A stretch of DNA of 64,000 nucleotides, taken from CBDAUN01 sp965214875 (GTDB taxonomy: Bacteria; Pseudomonadota; Gammaproteobacteria; Arenicellales; JAJDZL01). How positions within the stretch are numbered: the stretch's first letter is position 1; every line of letters starts with the position of its first letter. The stretch spans positions 1,798,001-1,862,000 of the forward strand of contig OZ243980.1 of NCBI GenBank assembly GCA_965214875.1. Direction: 5' to 3'. The translations under genes were made by a program, and so were the position numbers. Shown in pieces: positions 9,866-18,804 of this stretch. A model generated the notes under the pieces. The model ran no database searches. It saw only the letters and a program-made list of their open reading frames with translations, and had not been told where the DNA came from.

Positions 9866-10219
9866 TGGTCGAGCAGAAGAATTCGCAAAAGAAAGCGGTC
9901 GTGCAAGACGGGTAAGTGTACACGAAATATGCGGCAGGCCGGAGATAAATTTACCATGTTTCCATTTTAATTTTTTTTAATTTTTGACAGCGACCTTCGC
10001 TTAAAATGACGCCTGCGGCATATCTGCGACAGGTTCGACAAAATAGCGAGCGCATCAAGCCGAATCGCATTCTGATGATGTCTGGGGTCAGATGCATGCG
10101 GGACTGCCCGCCTCCTCTCGAAGGACGCAGTCCGAAGAGAGAAGGCGGGCGCGCGAAAATTTTTGAGGCAGCATGGCGCTTGATTAGAACCCAACAGCCG
10201 AAAGGCGGGAGAAAGCGCC
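9866..10219. other. Non-coding stretch with A/T runs and overlapping inverted repeats
   Basis: No gene is supported here. The stretch has a poly-T/A-rich segment near 9965-9985 and the inverted-repeat structure at 10101-10150, and it leads into a broken transposase. The left end of that element could not be located, because the inverted terminal repeat seen on its right side has no partner here. Confidence 0.5.
10101..10166 (+). repeat. Two interlocking inverted repeats followed by a T run
   Basis: GGACTGC (10101-10107) pairs with GCAGTCC (10127-10133). GCCCGCCT plus CTCTC (10106-10119) pairs with GAGAG plus AGGCGGGC (10137-10150). The two stems share bases, so they either compete or form a pseudoknot. 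AAAATTTTT follows at about 10156-10164, which would suit a rho-independent terminator on the plus strand. Confidence 0.5.
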
Positions 10220-10765
10220 ATGCAAACCGAATGTCCACACCGGAAATTCTGCCGTCTCGACGCGACCCACGACGAGCTTTCGCCGCAGGCCGCCGAGCGC
10301 TTCGACAAGCTTGCGCTGTTCGATCGGCTTCGCCGCGAAGACGCGACCGAAGCGACCGCCCTGATGGCGGCCGGCTGCTTCCGGGCCACGCCCTGCCGCT
10401 GGAAGCGGCGCCTGCGCTGCGGCGACCGCGGGCGAAAGCCCGGCCAGATGGTGCAGATCGACCACCCGAGCGTCGCCATCGAGGCCGGCTTCTCGGTCAA
10501 GGAGTCCGGGGCCGTGTGCCCGGTCTCGAAGCTTTGCTGCATGCGCGCCTGCTCGCGCGCCACCGCCGCCTGCCGCTGCGAGCTCCGCCAGTCCTGCGCC
10601 GGCGAGTTGAGCGTGGGCGCCCTGAACGTCGAGCTGGCCGAATTCGAGCGCCTCTGCAACGCCTGCCGGCCGCATCAGGCGCTCGGACAAGCGGTCCCAT
10701 GCAGGCGTATAATGAAAACTTCGAACAAAGCGCACTTGACGCCTGAAAAGTCTCATATGTATTGA
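10220..10765 (+). pseudogene. Integrase-type (DDE/rve) transposase, internally deleted
   Basis: The 181-codon frame joins the front and back of a longer transposase. The N-terminal part has a Cys/His-rich start and a helix-turn-helix-like region. It is followed by KPGQMVQIDH (about 73-82), the beginning of the catalytic rve core with the first Asp. The sequence then jumps to GELSVGALNVELAEFERLCNACRPHQALGQ, the end of such proteins. The middle, with the second Asp and the Glu, is gone, so it cannot be active. Its right end (10741-10774) matches both ends of the palindromic remnant at 40314-40518. Composition is clearly more GC-rich than the neighbouring genes. Confidence 0.75.
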
Positions 10766-10774
10766 ACCCGTACA
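10741..10774 (+). repeat. Right terminal repeat of the broken transposon
   Basis: The last 34 bases, from GCCTGAAAAG to CCCGTACA, recur almost exactly at 40485-40518 and in reverse complement at 40314-40347. This identifies them as the outer end of an insertion sequence. Confidence 0.75.
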
Positions 10775-10859
10775 AGGTTGCTATTGAAACAAGGCGGCAA
10801 GTATCATTTTGCGATTAATCGCGCAACCTGACACATAAACCCTCAATATTAGGCCAACA

Positions 10860-11753
10860 ATGAGCAATTCAGCAGATACTGAAAAAACGACCATCGCATT
10901 CATCGGACTCGGGGTAATGGGCTATCCCATGGCCGGACATCTTGCCTCGAAAGGCTGGCCGGTCCGCGTGTACAACCGGACCGAATCGAAGGCTCAAGCT
11001 TGGATAGAACAATACGGAGGCGAAGCGGCGGGCACACCGGCGCAGGCTGCCGAGGGCTGCGATATTGTGTTTGCATGTGTCGGAAACGACGACGATATCC
11101 GTCAGGTTGCTGCCGGACCTGATGGCGCATTCAAATCAATGTCGCCCGGCGCGATATTTGTTGATCACACCACGGCTTCTGCAAAGGTAGCTCGGGAATT
11201 GTGCGAAATCGCCGGTAAAGCTGATATGCACTTTATTGATGCGCCTGTATCAGGCGGACAGGCTGGCGCTGAAAATGGCATCTTGACGGTAATGTGCGGG
11301 GGTGCCGCCGCGGCGTTCGAAAGGGTCGCGCCGGCCATGCGATGCTATGGCCGCGCTGTCACGCTCATGGGGGATTCAGGTAGCGGGCAACTGACCAAGA
11401 TGGTCAACCAGATATCTATTGCAGGCCTCGTGCAAGGATTAGCCGAAGCGCTCAACTTCGCTTCGCGCTGCGGCTTGAACGAAAAGCTGGTGCTAGATGT
11501 GATTTCCAAGGGCGCGGCACAATCATGGCAGATGGAAAATCGCGGCACTACCATGGTGGACGATCAGTTCGATTTCGGGTTCGCAGTCGAATGGATGCGC
11601 AAGGATCTTGCGATTTGCCTGGAAGAGGGCAACGCGGTCGGGGCGCGCTTGCCGGTCACCGCTCTTGTTGATCAGTTCTACGCTGAAATTCAGGCGATGG
11701 GCGGATCGCGATGGGACACGTCAAGCCTTATTAGACTTTTGAGCAAACCGTAA
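10860..11753 (+). CDS. NAD(P)-dependent beta-hydroxyacid dehydrogenase (3-hydroxyisobutyrate dehydrogenase family)
   Basis: The 297-residue enzyme has the N-terminal Rossmann fingerprint FIGLGVMGYPMAGHL (14-28). It has the substrate-binding DAPVSGGQAGAENG segment (about 123-136) and the catalytic Lys in GQLTKMVNQI (about residue 177). Members reduce or oxidise small beta-hydroxyacids such as 3-hydroxyisobutyrate, tartronate semialdehyde or glyoxylate; sequence alone does not settle which. Full family length. The gene is convergent with an MFS transporter whose stop lies 40 bases away. Confidence 0.88.
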   Translation: MSNSADTEKTTIAFIGLGVMGYPMAGHLASKGWPVRVYNRTESKAQAWIEQYGGEAAGTPAQAAEGCDIVFACVGNDDDIRQVAAGPDGAFKSMSPGAIFVDHTTASAKVARELCEIAGKADMHFIDAPVSGGQAGAENGILTVMCGGAAAAFERVAPAMRCYGRAVTLMGDSGSGQLTKMVNQISIAGLVQGLAEALNFASRCGLNEKLVLDVISKGAAQSWQMENRGTTMVDDQFDFGFAVEWMRKDLAICLEEGNAVGARLPVTALVDQFYAEIQAMGGSRWDTSSLIRLLSKP

Positions 11754-11793
11754 ATGCATCTTTATCGTCGCCGGAAAGTTTCCACATGGCCCA

Positions 11794-13032
11794 TCAACTT
11801 GCCTTTTCTTGTTCCTTTTTGGTTTTTTCGCTTTTGCGGTTGCGCGCTAGGTCGGCGCGGCTAAACCACATGCGCCGGCGCTTTCGTTTTGGCGCAGATT
11901 TGATTTTCATGCGCTTGATGATGAGTAGCGAATACATGAGCAAGACACCTGCGATAAAGAAAAAAAGCGCATCCGGCCGCGTCCATTCCATCAAGCTTGA
12001 AGCAATGATTGGCCCCAAAACTGCGCCGGCGCCGTAGGCTGTCAACAACCCCGCCGAAGCCCGCATCATCTTTTCCTTTGGCGTGGAATCATTCATGTGC
12101 GCGGAGGCAATGGGGTACAAAGTGAATGCAAAGGCTCCGAACAGCACAGCCGCGACGCAAAGTATCCACACGGACATACCCACAGCCGGCACGATCGCGA
12201 TAGCCGCAAGTGCGCTGATCACGCTAGCGCCAAAGATGACTTTTCGCCGATCCATGCCATCCGACAGCTTGCCCATCGGCCATTGCAGCAGCACTCCGCC
12301 AAAAATCGTCAATGCCATGAACAGCGCGGTAACAGTTGTCGTCTTGCCGTAGCCTTGGGTAAACAAAGGACCCAATCCGTAGAATGCGCTGACAATGATG
12401 CCGGATGCAAATGCACCAAGCATCGCAACCGGAGAGGCGCGATAGATCTTGATCATTTCAACCTTCTCGCGCGCATTGACTTGCGGGGCGATGAGCCGAG
12501 TTATCAGTACGGGAAGCAGCGCGATCGAGTAGAAGATCGAAGACACTGAGAACAATATGAAAGAATCCGGTCTTGCCAACGGGATTAGCATCTGACCAAT
12601 ACCGGCCGCCAAATAGTTGGTCGCTGCATAAAACGACAGAATTTGGCCCCTAGTATTGTTGGTTGCGCGCGAGTTGAGCCAGCTTTCAGTGATCATGACA
12701 AGTGCCGCCATTGCGAATCCGGCACCGAATCGGACCACAATCCACACATAGGGGTCGACAACGAGAGCATGTATTAATGCAGCAACTGAAGTGAACGACG
12801 CATAGGCCGCAAAGGATCGAATATGACCGGTGTAGATCACCAGTCGGTCGCCATAGTGCGCCCCTACAAAAAGTCCAAGCGAGTAGGCCGCGGCAACTAG
12901 TCCGATTGTGGTAGTCGTAAAGTCCGCTTCGTCAGCTGCAAGAGCCAGCAAGGTGCTCAGCAGCGAATTTGCAATAAGCAATAAGCCCCAGCTTGATAGC
13001 AAGGAGACGATGGAAGAAAGCACGGAGAACAT
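11794..13032 (-). CDS. MFS transporter (YcaD-like)
   Basis: A 412-residue protein with about twelve hydrophobic helices, so an inner-membrane major facilitator. The loop between helices 2 and 3 reads GAHYGDRLVIYTGHIR, a variant of the family G-x-x-x-D-R motif. The repeat loop in the second half reads WPMGKLSDGMDRRK. The ESWLN segment in helix 5 and the overall pattern resemble the YcaD/YfkF group of putative sugar or drug transporters. The C-terminal tail is strongly basic. Substrate unknown. It is convergent with the dehydrogenase gene. Confidence 0.85.
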   Translation of the reverse strand: MFSVLSSIVSLLSSWGLLLIANSLLSTLLALAADEADFTTTTIGLVAAAYSLGLFVGAHYGDRLVIYTGHIRSFAAYASFTSVAALIHALVVDPYVWIVVRFGAGFAMAALVMITESWLNSRATNNTRGQILSFYAATNYLAAGIGQMLIPLARPDSFILFSVSSIFYSIALLPVLITRLIAPQVNAREKVEMIKIYRASPVAMLGAFASGIIVSAFYGLGPLFTQGYGKTTTVTALFMALTIFGGVLLQWPMGKLSDGMDRRKVIFGASVISALAAIAIVPAVGMSVWILCVAAVLFGAFAFTLYPIASAHMNDSTPKEKMMRASAGLLTAYGAGAVLGPIIASSLMEWTRPDALFFFIAGVLLMYSLLIIKRMKIKSAPKRKRRRMWFSRADLARNRKSEKTKKEQEKAS

Positions 13033-13306
13033 TGCGCCAGGAACCCGATGTTGGCGATGTTAAAGAATTGCGCAAAGTGTATACCTTTCTCTTGCGAAAT
13101 ACTTGGCTTTTTGCTTCGGCTTGCCGAGCTAGAATTTTCATCTTGGATTGCGTCGTTTCATGCAGTTTGCACGAAACTCCTGATTTGCGCGAGTGGTATA
13201 CTTTCGATCGCACGATTGTTCGAATTTCGATTGATGCGTCCTAGTGGCCCTGTAAATTTCCGGTACGCAAAATCACCGTGCGAACGCCGTCAGATCAATT
13301 TGAAAC

Positions 13307-16300
13307 TTGCAGATCAACATGAGCCGCAACGCCTGTTCAAACCCGCTGCCGCATCAGTTTCACCCGGCTGTTAAAAGCTGGTTTTCAGTCAATTTCAAAT
13401 CCGCTACCGATTGTCAACTCGGTGCTTGGCCTCCAATCTTGCGCGGTGACGACACGCTCATCGCGGCGCCAACAGGTTCCGGCAAGACGCTTGCCGCTTT
13501 TCTGGCGGTGATTGATAAATTGGTCCAAACCTCCATAAGCGAAAGCGGCTTGCCCAATGAAACCTACGTCGTCTATGTATCTCCGCTAAAGGCGCTTTCC
13601 TACGATATTGAGCGCAACCTCAAGTTTCCGCTCAACGGGATTCGCGACCAACTTGATCGGATGGGACATTCAGATGTCGAAATTACCATCGGAGTGCGGA
13701 CAGGCGATACGACCGCATCGGAACGTCGCGCCATGGTTCGCCGGCCGCCGCATATTCTGGTAACCACTCCGGAGTCGCTCTACCTTTTGCTGACATCGGA
13801 TTCAGGCAGAACGATGCTGCGCTCGGCGCGTACGCTCATCGTCGATGAAATTCACTCGCTCATCAGTACCAAGCGCGGAGCGCACTTCGCGCTTTCTGCG
13901 ACTAGATTGGCCCATGTCGCCGGTCAGGGTTTCGCGCGAATCGGGCTATCAGCTACGCAAAAGCCTATTGATCATGTTGCGGCCTTCCTGACTGGCAAGA
14001 GCCCCCATGAATGCGTTCTCGTCGATTCGGGGCATATTCGCAAGTGGGATATCGCAATCGAAGTGCCGCAGGCTCCGCTGCAAGCTGTAATGGCATATGA
14101 GTCCTGGAATCAAATTTATCGCCGAATTGCCCATTTGATCAGATCTCACCGCACCACGCTGATTTTCGTTAACACTCGCAGGCACACCGAGCGGGCGACA
14201 AGGCATCTGGCTGAACTGGTTGGAGAGAAGAACATTGCTGCCCACCATGGCAGCTTGTCTAAGAACCACCGCCATGATGCCGAACAGCGTTTGAAATCTG
14301 GCGAGTTGCGAGCACTGGTGGCAACCGCATCTTTGGAACTTGGCCTCGACATCGGCGACATCGATCTGGTGTGCCAGATCGGTTCGCCGCGCTCTGTTTC
14401 GGTGTTCATTCAGCGCATCGGACGATCAGGGCACTCGATCGGCAAAATTCCCAAGGGCCGCATTTTTGCCACAACCCGTGATGAGCTGGTTGAAAGCGCG
14501 GCGCTCATCAAGGCGACCTTGGAAGGCGATATGGAAGCGCTTGAGGCATGCGCTGCATCCAAAGATGTGCTGGCGCAGCACATTGTTGCTGAATGCAGCA
14601 TAGAAAGCCGAGGCATTGATGAGCTTTTCATTTCATGCAAATCCGCCTGGCCCTATCGCGATTTGCAACTTGATCAGTTTGAATCGCTGCTAGTCATGCT
14701 GTCCGAAGGCTATACCTTGCGTCGGGGCAGGCGCGCAGCCTACATTCATGTCGATGCGGTCAATCGCATGGTGCGCGGGCGCAAAGGGTCGCGCATTGTC
14801 GCTTGCTTGAATGGAGGCGCGATTCCCGATCAATTCGACTACGATGTCATATTGCAGCCCGACGAAATAAGAATAGGCTCTGTAAACGAAGAATTTGCAT
14901 TCGAAAGCTTGCGCGGAGATATCTTCCAGCTTGGCAATGCGTCGTACCGCGTGATGCAGGTCAGGCAAGGGAGGGTGGCCGTCGAGGATGCCAAAGGCTT
15001 GCCGCCGAACATACCGTTCTGGTTTGGCGAAGGCAGGGGGCGAAGCGACATTCTGTCCGAAGCCGTATCGGCGTTGCGCGAGCGCGTTGGCGCCATGCTG
15101 GACAGTGAAGGCGCAGAATCGGTGGCAACTGCAATTGCAACCGAATACCACTTGAATCAATCTGTCTCGCAGCAGATTGTCGACTATCTTGCGCTAGCAA
15201 AAGCGTCGCTTGCCTCCTTGCCAACCAAAAAACGTGTGATCTACGAGCGGTTTTTCGATGAAGCAGGCGATATGCATCTGGTTATCCATAGCGTATACGG
15301 GGCTAGAGTTAACAAAGCTTGGGGGCTTGCGCTACGCAAAAAGTTCTGTGTGCGATTCGACTTCGAACTTCAGGCAGCCGCGCTCGAAGACAGCCTTGTG
15401 TTGTCGCTTGGTCCGACTCACAGCTTTGAGCTCAAACAGGTGAGCAGCTACCTTAAGTCGGCGACTTCCCGGCAGACGCTGACACAAGCGATATTCACTG
15501 CGCCAATGTTCGAGAGCCGCTGGCGATGGGTGGCGAATACCGCACTTGCGATTCCGCGCAATCGGAACGGCAAGAAAGTGCCACCACAGCTGCAGCGGAC
15601 CGATGCCGAAGATCTGCTCGCTTTGCTCTTTCCCGATCAAGTGGCTTGCCAAGAGAACCGGCAAGGGCCGATTCGAGTTCCAAGCCATCCTCTAGTCGCG
15701 CAAACCATCCATGACTGCTTGCATGAAGTCATGGATGCGGATGGGTTTGATGGTGTTATTGCATCGATCGAGTCGGGTGAAATTGCGGTCGAATTTCGCG
15801 ATCTGCCGCAACCTTCGGTGCTCGCCGAAGAAATTCTAACTGCTAAGCCCTACGCATTCCTAGACGATGTGCCAGCTGAAGAACGTCGTACGCTTGCCGT
15901 GCAGACCCGAGGTTTCAACGCTGTAAATTCGTCAAGTGAAATCGGACGGCTCGACCCCGATGCCATAAAGTCGCTATGCGCGGAATCGTGGCCGAAACCG
16001 GAAAACGCGGACGAACTGCATGATGCGCTGATCCTCATGGGCTGCATCGAACAAGCGCATCCTTGGAGAGGGTATGCTCCGGATGCTGAATGGACTCGAT
16101 TGTTTGAAGAATTGGTACGCGCTAAGCGTGCGACCAGAGTGCGACTGGAAAACGTCAAAACCTATTGGGTCGCAGCCGAAAGGTTGATCGAATTCTCGAT
16201 GCTTCATCCCGAAGGGGAGCTTTCGCCTAAAATCAAGCCTGCATCCCTGTCGATCACCAAGCCGATGTCCGAAGAGGATTGCCTAGATGCGATATTGCGC

Positions 16301-17689
16301 GGGCGGCTAGAAGTGATTGGCCCATGCACGGAAGACGAACTAGCCGAATCCATATCGGTAAAGCCTGAACGCGTCGCATTGTCGCTGTTGCGACTAGAAA
16401 CTGAAGGATCAGTCATGCAAGGGCGATTCAGAACCCTTGATGGTGGTGTGGAATGGTGCGATCGGCGGTTTCTATCTCGAATTCATAAACTTACCGTGCA
16501 ACGGTTAAGAAGCGAAATTGAGCCTGTCAGCCTCGATGCTTTTATGCGTTATCTTGCGCGTTGGATGCGGGTCAATTCTGACGATGTCGTAGAAGGTGTT
16601 CACGCACTCGATTCCGTCTTCGATCAGATCGAAGGATTTGAAGCGCCGGTGCAGGTATGGGAATCGGATATTTTGCCAGCTCGGGTATACGGCTATTCTT
16701 CTGAACTGCTCAATCATCTCAGCGCATCCGGCACTATCGTCTGGACGCGGCTATCAAAGCACGATGGCAGGAAGCCGGCATTGGCAAACAAAGGCTCGAG
16801 CCGTCGATTCAGCACCTCGCTTCGAAACAGCCCTCTTGCGTTCTTGAAACGTCAAAATTTGGCACTGTGGCGATCGCTGATGCAACAGTCAAATCCGGAC
16901 CCGCAGCCACGATCGTCGATTGGCAGTGCCATCGAGACTTTGCTCAAAGATCAAGGCGCGCTTTTCGTGGACGAAATTCTCGATTCAATTCACTTGCTTC
17001 CGAGTCATGTTGAGGAGGGGCTGGTTGAACTGTTCACAGCCGGAATCGCGACATGCGACCACTTTGCAGGAATTCGCTCACTTCTAGTGCCTGAAAGTTC
17101 GCGCCCCAAACGCTTCAATAAACGCTATTCGGTGTCGAGCGGCATTCGCGCTGCTGGTCGATGGTCGCTGCTGGAAAGAGCTTCTCGAATTGCCGACAGC
17201 GATGAAATCACAGAGCGGTTGCTCGACGAGTTTGCAGCCAAGGTCTTGTTGAAGCGCTACGGCGTGGTGTTTCGCGCCATCGCAGTTCGAGAACAAAGAG
17301 TGTTGCCGCCATGGCATCGACTGTTGCGCGCCTATCGTCAGATGGAAGATCGCGGGGAAGTCAGAGGAGGACGCTTTGTTTCGACTGTTGCGGGAGAGCA
17401 GTTTGCCTTGCCTCAAGCAGTCGAGCTTTTACGGAGCATGCGCAGGTTGCCGAAACAACGCGAGCGCATCACGGTTTCAGCAACGGACCCGATTTTCATC
17501 GCCGATCTGATGTGCGATCAAGAGCGCGTTGCCGCGGTCGGGCGCAATCATGTCGAGATTACGGACGGCACTTTAACGGCAGTATTGAAAAACGGCTGCG
17601 AAATTAAGTGGAACGATGCTGCGCCGATCAGTCGGCAAGACGAAGGTCTCGCCATAACGAGCTTGCCGCAAAATGTAACTAGTGATTAG
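13307..17689 (+). CDS. lhr: Lhr-type large ATP-dependent DNA helicase
   Basis: A 1460-residue superfamily 2 helicase, close in size to E. coli Lhr (about 1540). Motif I is APTGSGKT (54-61), motif II is DEIH (180-183), and motif VI is in FIQRIGRSGHS (about 370-380). After the helicase core come the winged-helix and beta-barrel parts of the Lhr core. A long C-terminal region follows, of the type fused in proteobacterial Lhr; in E. coli the family unwinds 3'-tailed duplexes and is linked to DNA repair. Start could be 13307 or ATG 13319 (MSRNACS); neither has a clear ribosome site. The 3' end overlaps the convergent cytochrome gene by 11 bases. Confidence 0.93.
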   Translation: MQINMSRNACSNPLPHQFHPAVKSWFSVNFKSATDCQLGAWPPILRGDDTLIAAPTGSGKTLAAFLAVIDKLVQTSISESGLPNETYVVYVSPLKALSYDIERNLKFPLNGIRDQLDRMGHSDVEITIGVRTGDTTASERRAMVRRPPHILVTTPESLYLLLTSDSGRTMLRSARTLIVDEIHSLISTKRGAHFALSATRLAHVAGQGFARIGLSATQKPIDHVAAFLTGKSPHECVLVDSGHIRKWDIAIEVPQAPLQAVMAYESWNQIYRRIAHLIRSHRTTLIFVNTRRHTERATRHLAELVGEKNIAAHHGSLSKNHRHDAEQRLKSGELRALVATASLELGLDIGDIDLVCQIGSPRSVSVFIQRIGRSGHSIGKIPKGRIFATTRDELVESAALIKATLEGDMEALEACAASKDVLAQHIVAECSIESRGIDELFISCKSAWPYRDLQLDQFESLLVMLSEGYTLRRGRRAAYIHVDAVNRMVRGRKGSRIVACLNGGAIPDQFDYDVILQPDEIRIGSVNEEFAFESLRGDIFQLGNASYRVMQVRQGRVAVEDAKGLPPNIPFWFGEGRGRSDILSEAVSALRERVGAMLDSEGAESVATAIATEYHLNQSVSQQIVDYLALAKASLASLPTKKRVIYERFFDEAGDMHLVIHSVYGARVNKAWGLALRKKFCVRFDFELQAAALEDSLVLSLGPTHSFELKQVSSYLKSATSRQTLTQAIFTAPMFESRWRWVANTALAIPRNRNGKKVPPQLQRTDAEDLLALLFPDQVACQENRQGPIRVPSHPLVAQTIHDCLHEVMDADGFDGVIASIESGEIAVEFRDLPQPSVLAEEILTAKPYAFLDDVPAEERRTLAVQTRGFNAVNSSSEIGRLDPDAIKSLCAESWPKPENADELHDALILMGCIEQAHPWRGYAPDAEWTRLFEELVRAKRATRVRLENVKTYWVAAERLIEFSMLHPEGELSPKIKPASLSITKPMSEEDCLDAILRGRLEVIGPCTEDELAESISVKPERVALSLLRLETEGSVMQGRFRTLDGGVEWCDRRFLSRIHKLTVQRLRSEIEPVSLDAFMRYLARWMRVNSDDVVEGVHALDSVFDQIEGFEAPVQVWESDILPARVYGYSSELLNHLSASGTIVWTRLSKHDGRKPALANKGSSRRFSTSLRNSPLAFLKRQNLALWRSLMQQSNPDPQPRSSIGSAIETLLKDQGALFVDEILDSIHLLPSHVEEGLVELFTAGIATCDHFAGIRSLLVPESSRPKRFNKRYSVSSGIRAAGRWSLLERASRIADSDEITERLLDEFAAKVLLKRYGVVFRAIAVREQRVLPPWHRLLRAYRQMEDRGEVRGGRFVSTVAGEQFALPQAVELLRSMRRLPKQRERITVSATDPIFIADLMCDQERVAAVGRNHVEITDGTLTAVLKNGCEIKWNDAAPISRQDEGLAITSLPQNVTSD

Positions 17690-18029
17690 TCGGCGTGAAT
17701 AGCTTCGATTCGAGGCTTGCGTAGTATGCCGCAAGATCTCGAATATCGGTTTCCGTCAACGAAGCGACAAAGCCCGACATGACCGCGTTGCTTCTAGCTC
17801 CGGATTGATAGTCGCGCAACGCTTGCGCGATATAGTCCTCGTACTGTCCGGCAATGATAGGCGTTCCTACGCCGGTCGTTGTGTCGCCGACTCCGTGGCA
17901 AGCTAGACAGACTTGAGCTTTGGCTTCACCGGCATAGGGGTCGCCGGCTATGCAGGTACCGGCCAATGCCGTCAAAGCGGCAATGCAAGCTGCTTGTTTA
18001 AGGCTTATGGAAATTCGATTGGTTGACAT
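17679..18029 (-). CDS. Small periplasmic cytochrome c (class I)
   Basis: A 116-residue monoheme cytochrome with a cleavable signal peptide (about 1-28) and a heme site CLACH (41-45). A Met in VMSGFVASL is a plausible sixth ligand. It ends in the LTETDIRDLAAYYASL helix typical of c4/c5-like single domains. It acts as a periplasmic electron carrier. It sits 5 bases after another monoheme cytochrome on the same strand. The pair resembles a diheme cytochrome c4 split into two genes, although they could also be independent carriers. Its 3' end overlaps lhr by 11 bases on the opposite strand. Confidence 0.9.
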   Translation of the reverse strand: MSTNRISISLKQAACIAALTALAGTCIAGDPYAGEAKAQVCLACHGVGDTTTGVGTPIIAGQYEDYIAQALRDYQSGARSNAVMSGFVASLTETDIRDLAAYYASLESKLFTPTNH

Positions 18030-18034
18030 GACTG

Positions 18035-18361
18035 CTACCGGGACAAGGTTGAAAAGTAAGTGGCGATATCTTCTATATCTTGATCAGAAAATTGCGCGCT
18101 CTGCGCATGCATTGTGGCATGCTCTCTTGAACCTTCGCGGTACGCCTTGAGCGCGGCGAGTAGATAGTCATAATTTTGACCGGCGATTTTTGGCACGGTG
18201 TACCCCGGATATGCATTGCGCATCCCAGCGACCGCATGACAGCCTGAACAAGTGAACGATTTGTCTCGGCCTGCTGCGGCATCGCCTTCCGCTTGCGCCT
18301 GAGCGGGCAGAACGAATGCGATAACAATAGCAAACGCCAATATGCCGGATTTTATTTTCAT
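18035..18361 (-). CDS. Small periplasmic cytochrome c (class I)
   Basis: A 108-residue monoheme cytochrome with a signal peptide MKIKSGILAFAIVIAFVLPAQA and the heme site CSGCH (38-42). A Met (MHAQSAQFS) may be the second axial ligand. I chose ATG 18361, although the frame is open to 18448, because AGGAG lies seven bases upstream and the signal peptide begins there. It lies directly upstream of the second cytochrome with a 5-base gap, so both are surely in one operon. Likely a soluble electron carrier to a terminal oxidase or reductase. Confidence 0.9.
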   Translation of the reverse strand: MKIKSGILAFAIVIAFVLPAQAQAEGDAAAGRDKSFTCSGCHAVAGMRNAYPGYTVPKIAGQNYDYLLAALKAYREGSREHATMHAQSAQFSDQDIEDIATYFSTLSR

Positions 18362-18504
18362 GGATTCTCCTGAAATTTTGTGTTCGCAACATTGCCCTAA
18401 TAGCGAGAGTGGAGGCTCTTTCGAGAGGGCGGCACCATTGGAGCGCATATTATAGCGAAACTTAGGCGGCGGAAAACTTCGTTAGCGACATGCGTTTCAC
18501 ATAT

Positions 18505-18639
18505 TCAATGGGTCAGCAAGCGTTCATGCAGGCTGGTAAACAGCGGCTCCTCATGCATCGACTCGATGCAAGAAGCGAAAAATGCGTCCAGCCGACCCTT
18601 TAGCGGTATGGAAGGCAGAGCTCGGTTCGTTTTCTCCAT
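18505..18639 (-). CDS. Possible 44-residue protein upstream of the cytochrome pair
   Basis: ATG 18639 opens a 44-codon frame with protein-like composition (GRLDAFFASCIESMHEEPLF), ending in TGA. An A/T-rich region with TATAAA-like sequence lies upstream. No family is recognised. It may be a real small gene or a remnant; support is weak. Confidence 0.25.
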   Translation of the reverse strand: MEKTNRALPSIPLKGRLDAFFASCIESMHEEPLFTSLHERLLTH

Positions 18640-18792
18640 AGACAGATTGTCAAATTTCAATTTTATACGAATGTTTTTATTGCTATATCAATCATATTTT
18701 TAGGTGCCGCTTTGGTTTTGGGGTTCACCATGTTTCATCTGCGATGGTTGCTATAATCAAGCGTTCGTCCGTTCAATCAACAACAATATTTT

Positions 18793-18800
18793 GAGGAGGA
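18793..18800 (+). promoter_or_regulatory. Strong ribosome-binding site setting the EF-G-like start
   Basis: GAGGAGGA ends four bases before ATG 18805. This fixes the start at 18805 and not at the TTG three bases earlier. Confidence 0.7.
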
Positions 18801-18804
18801 GTTG

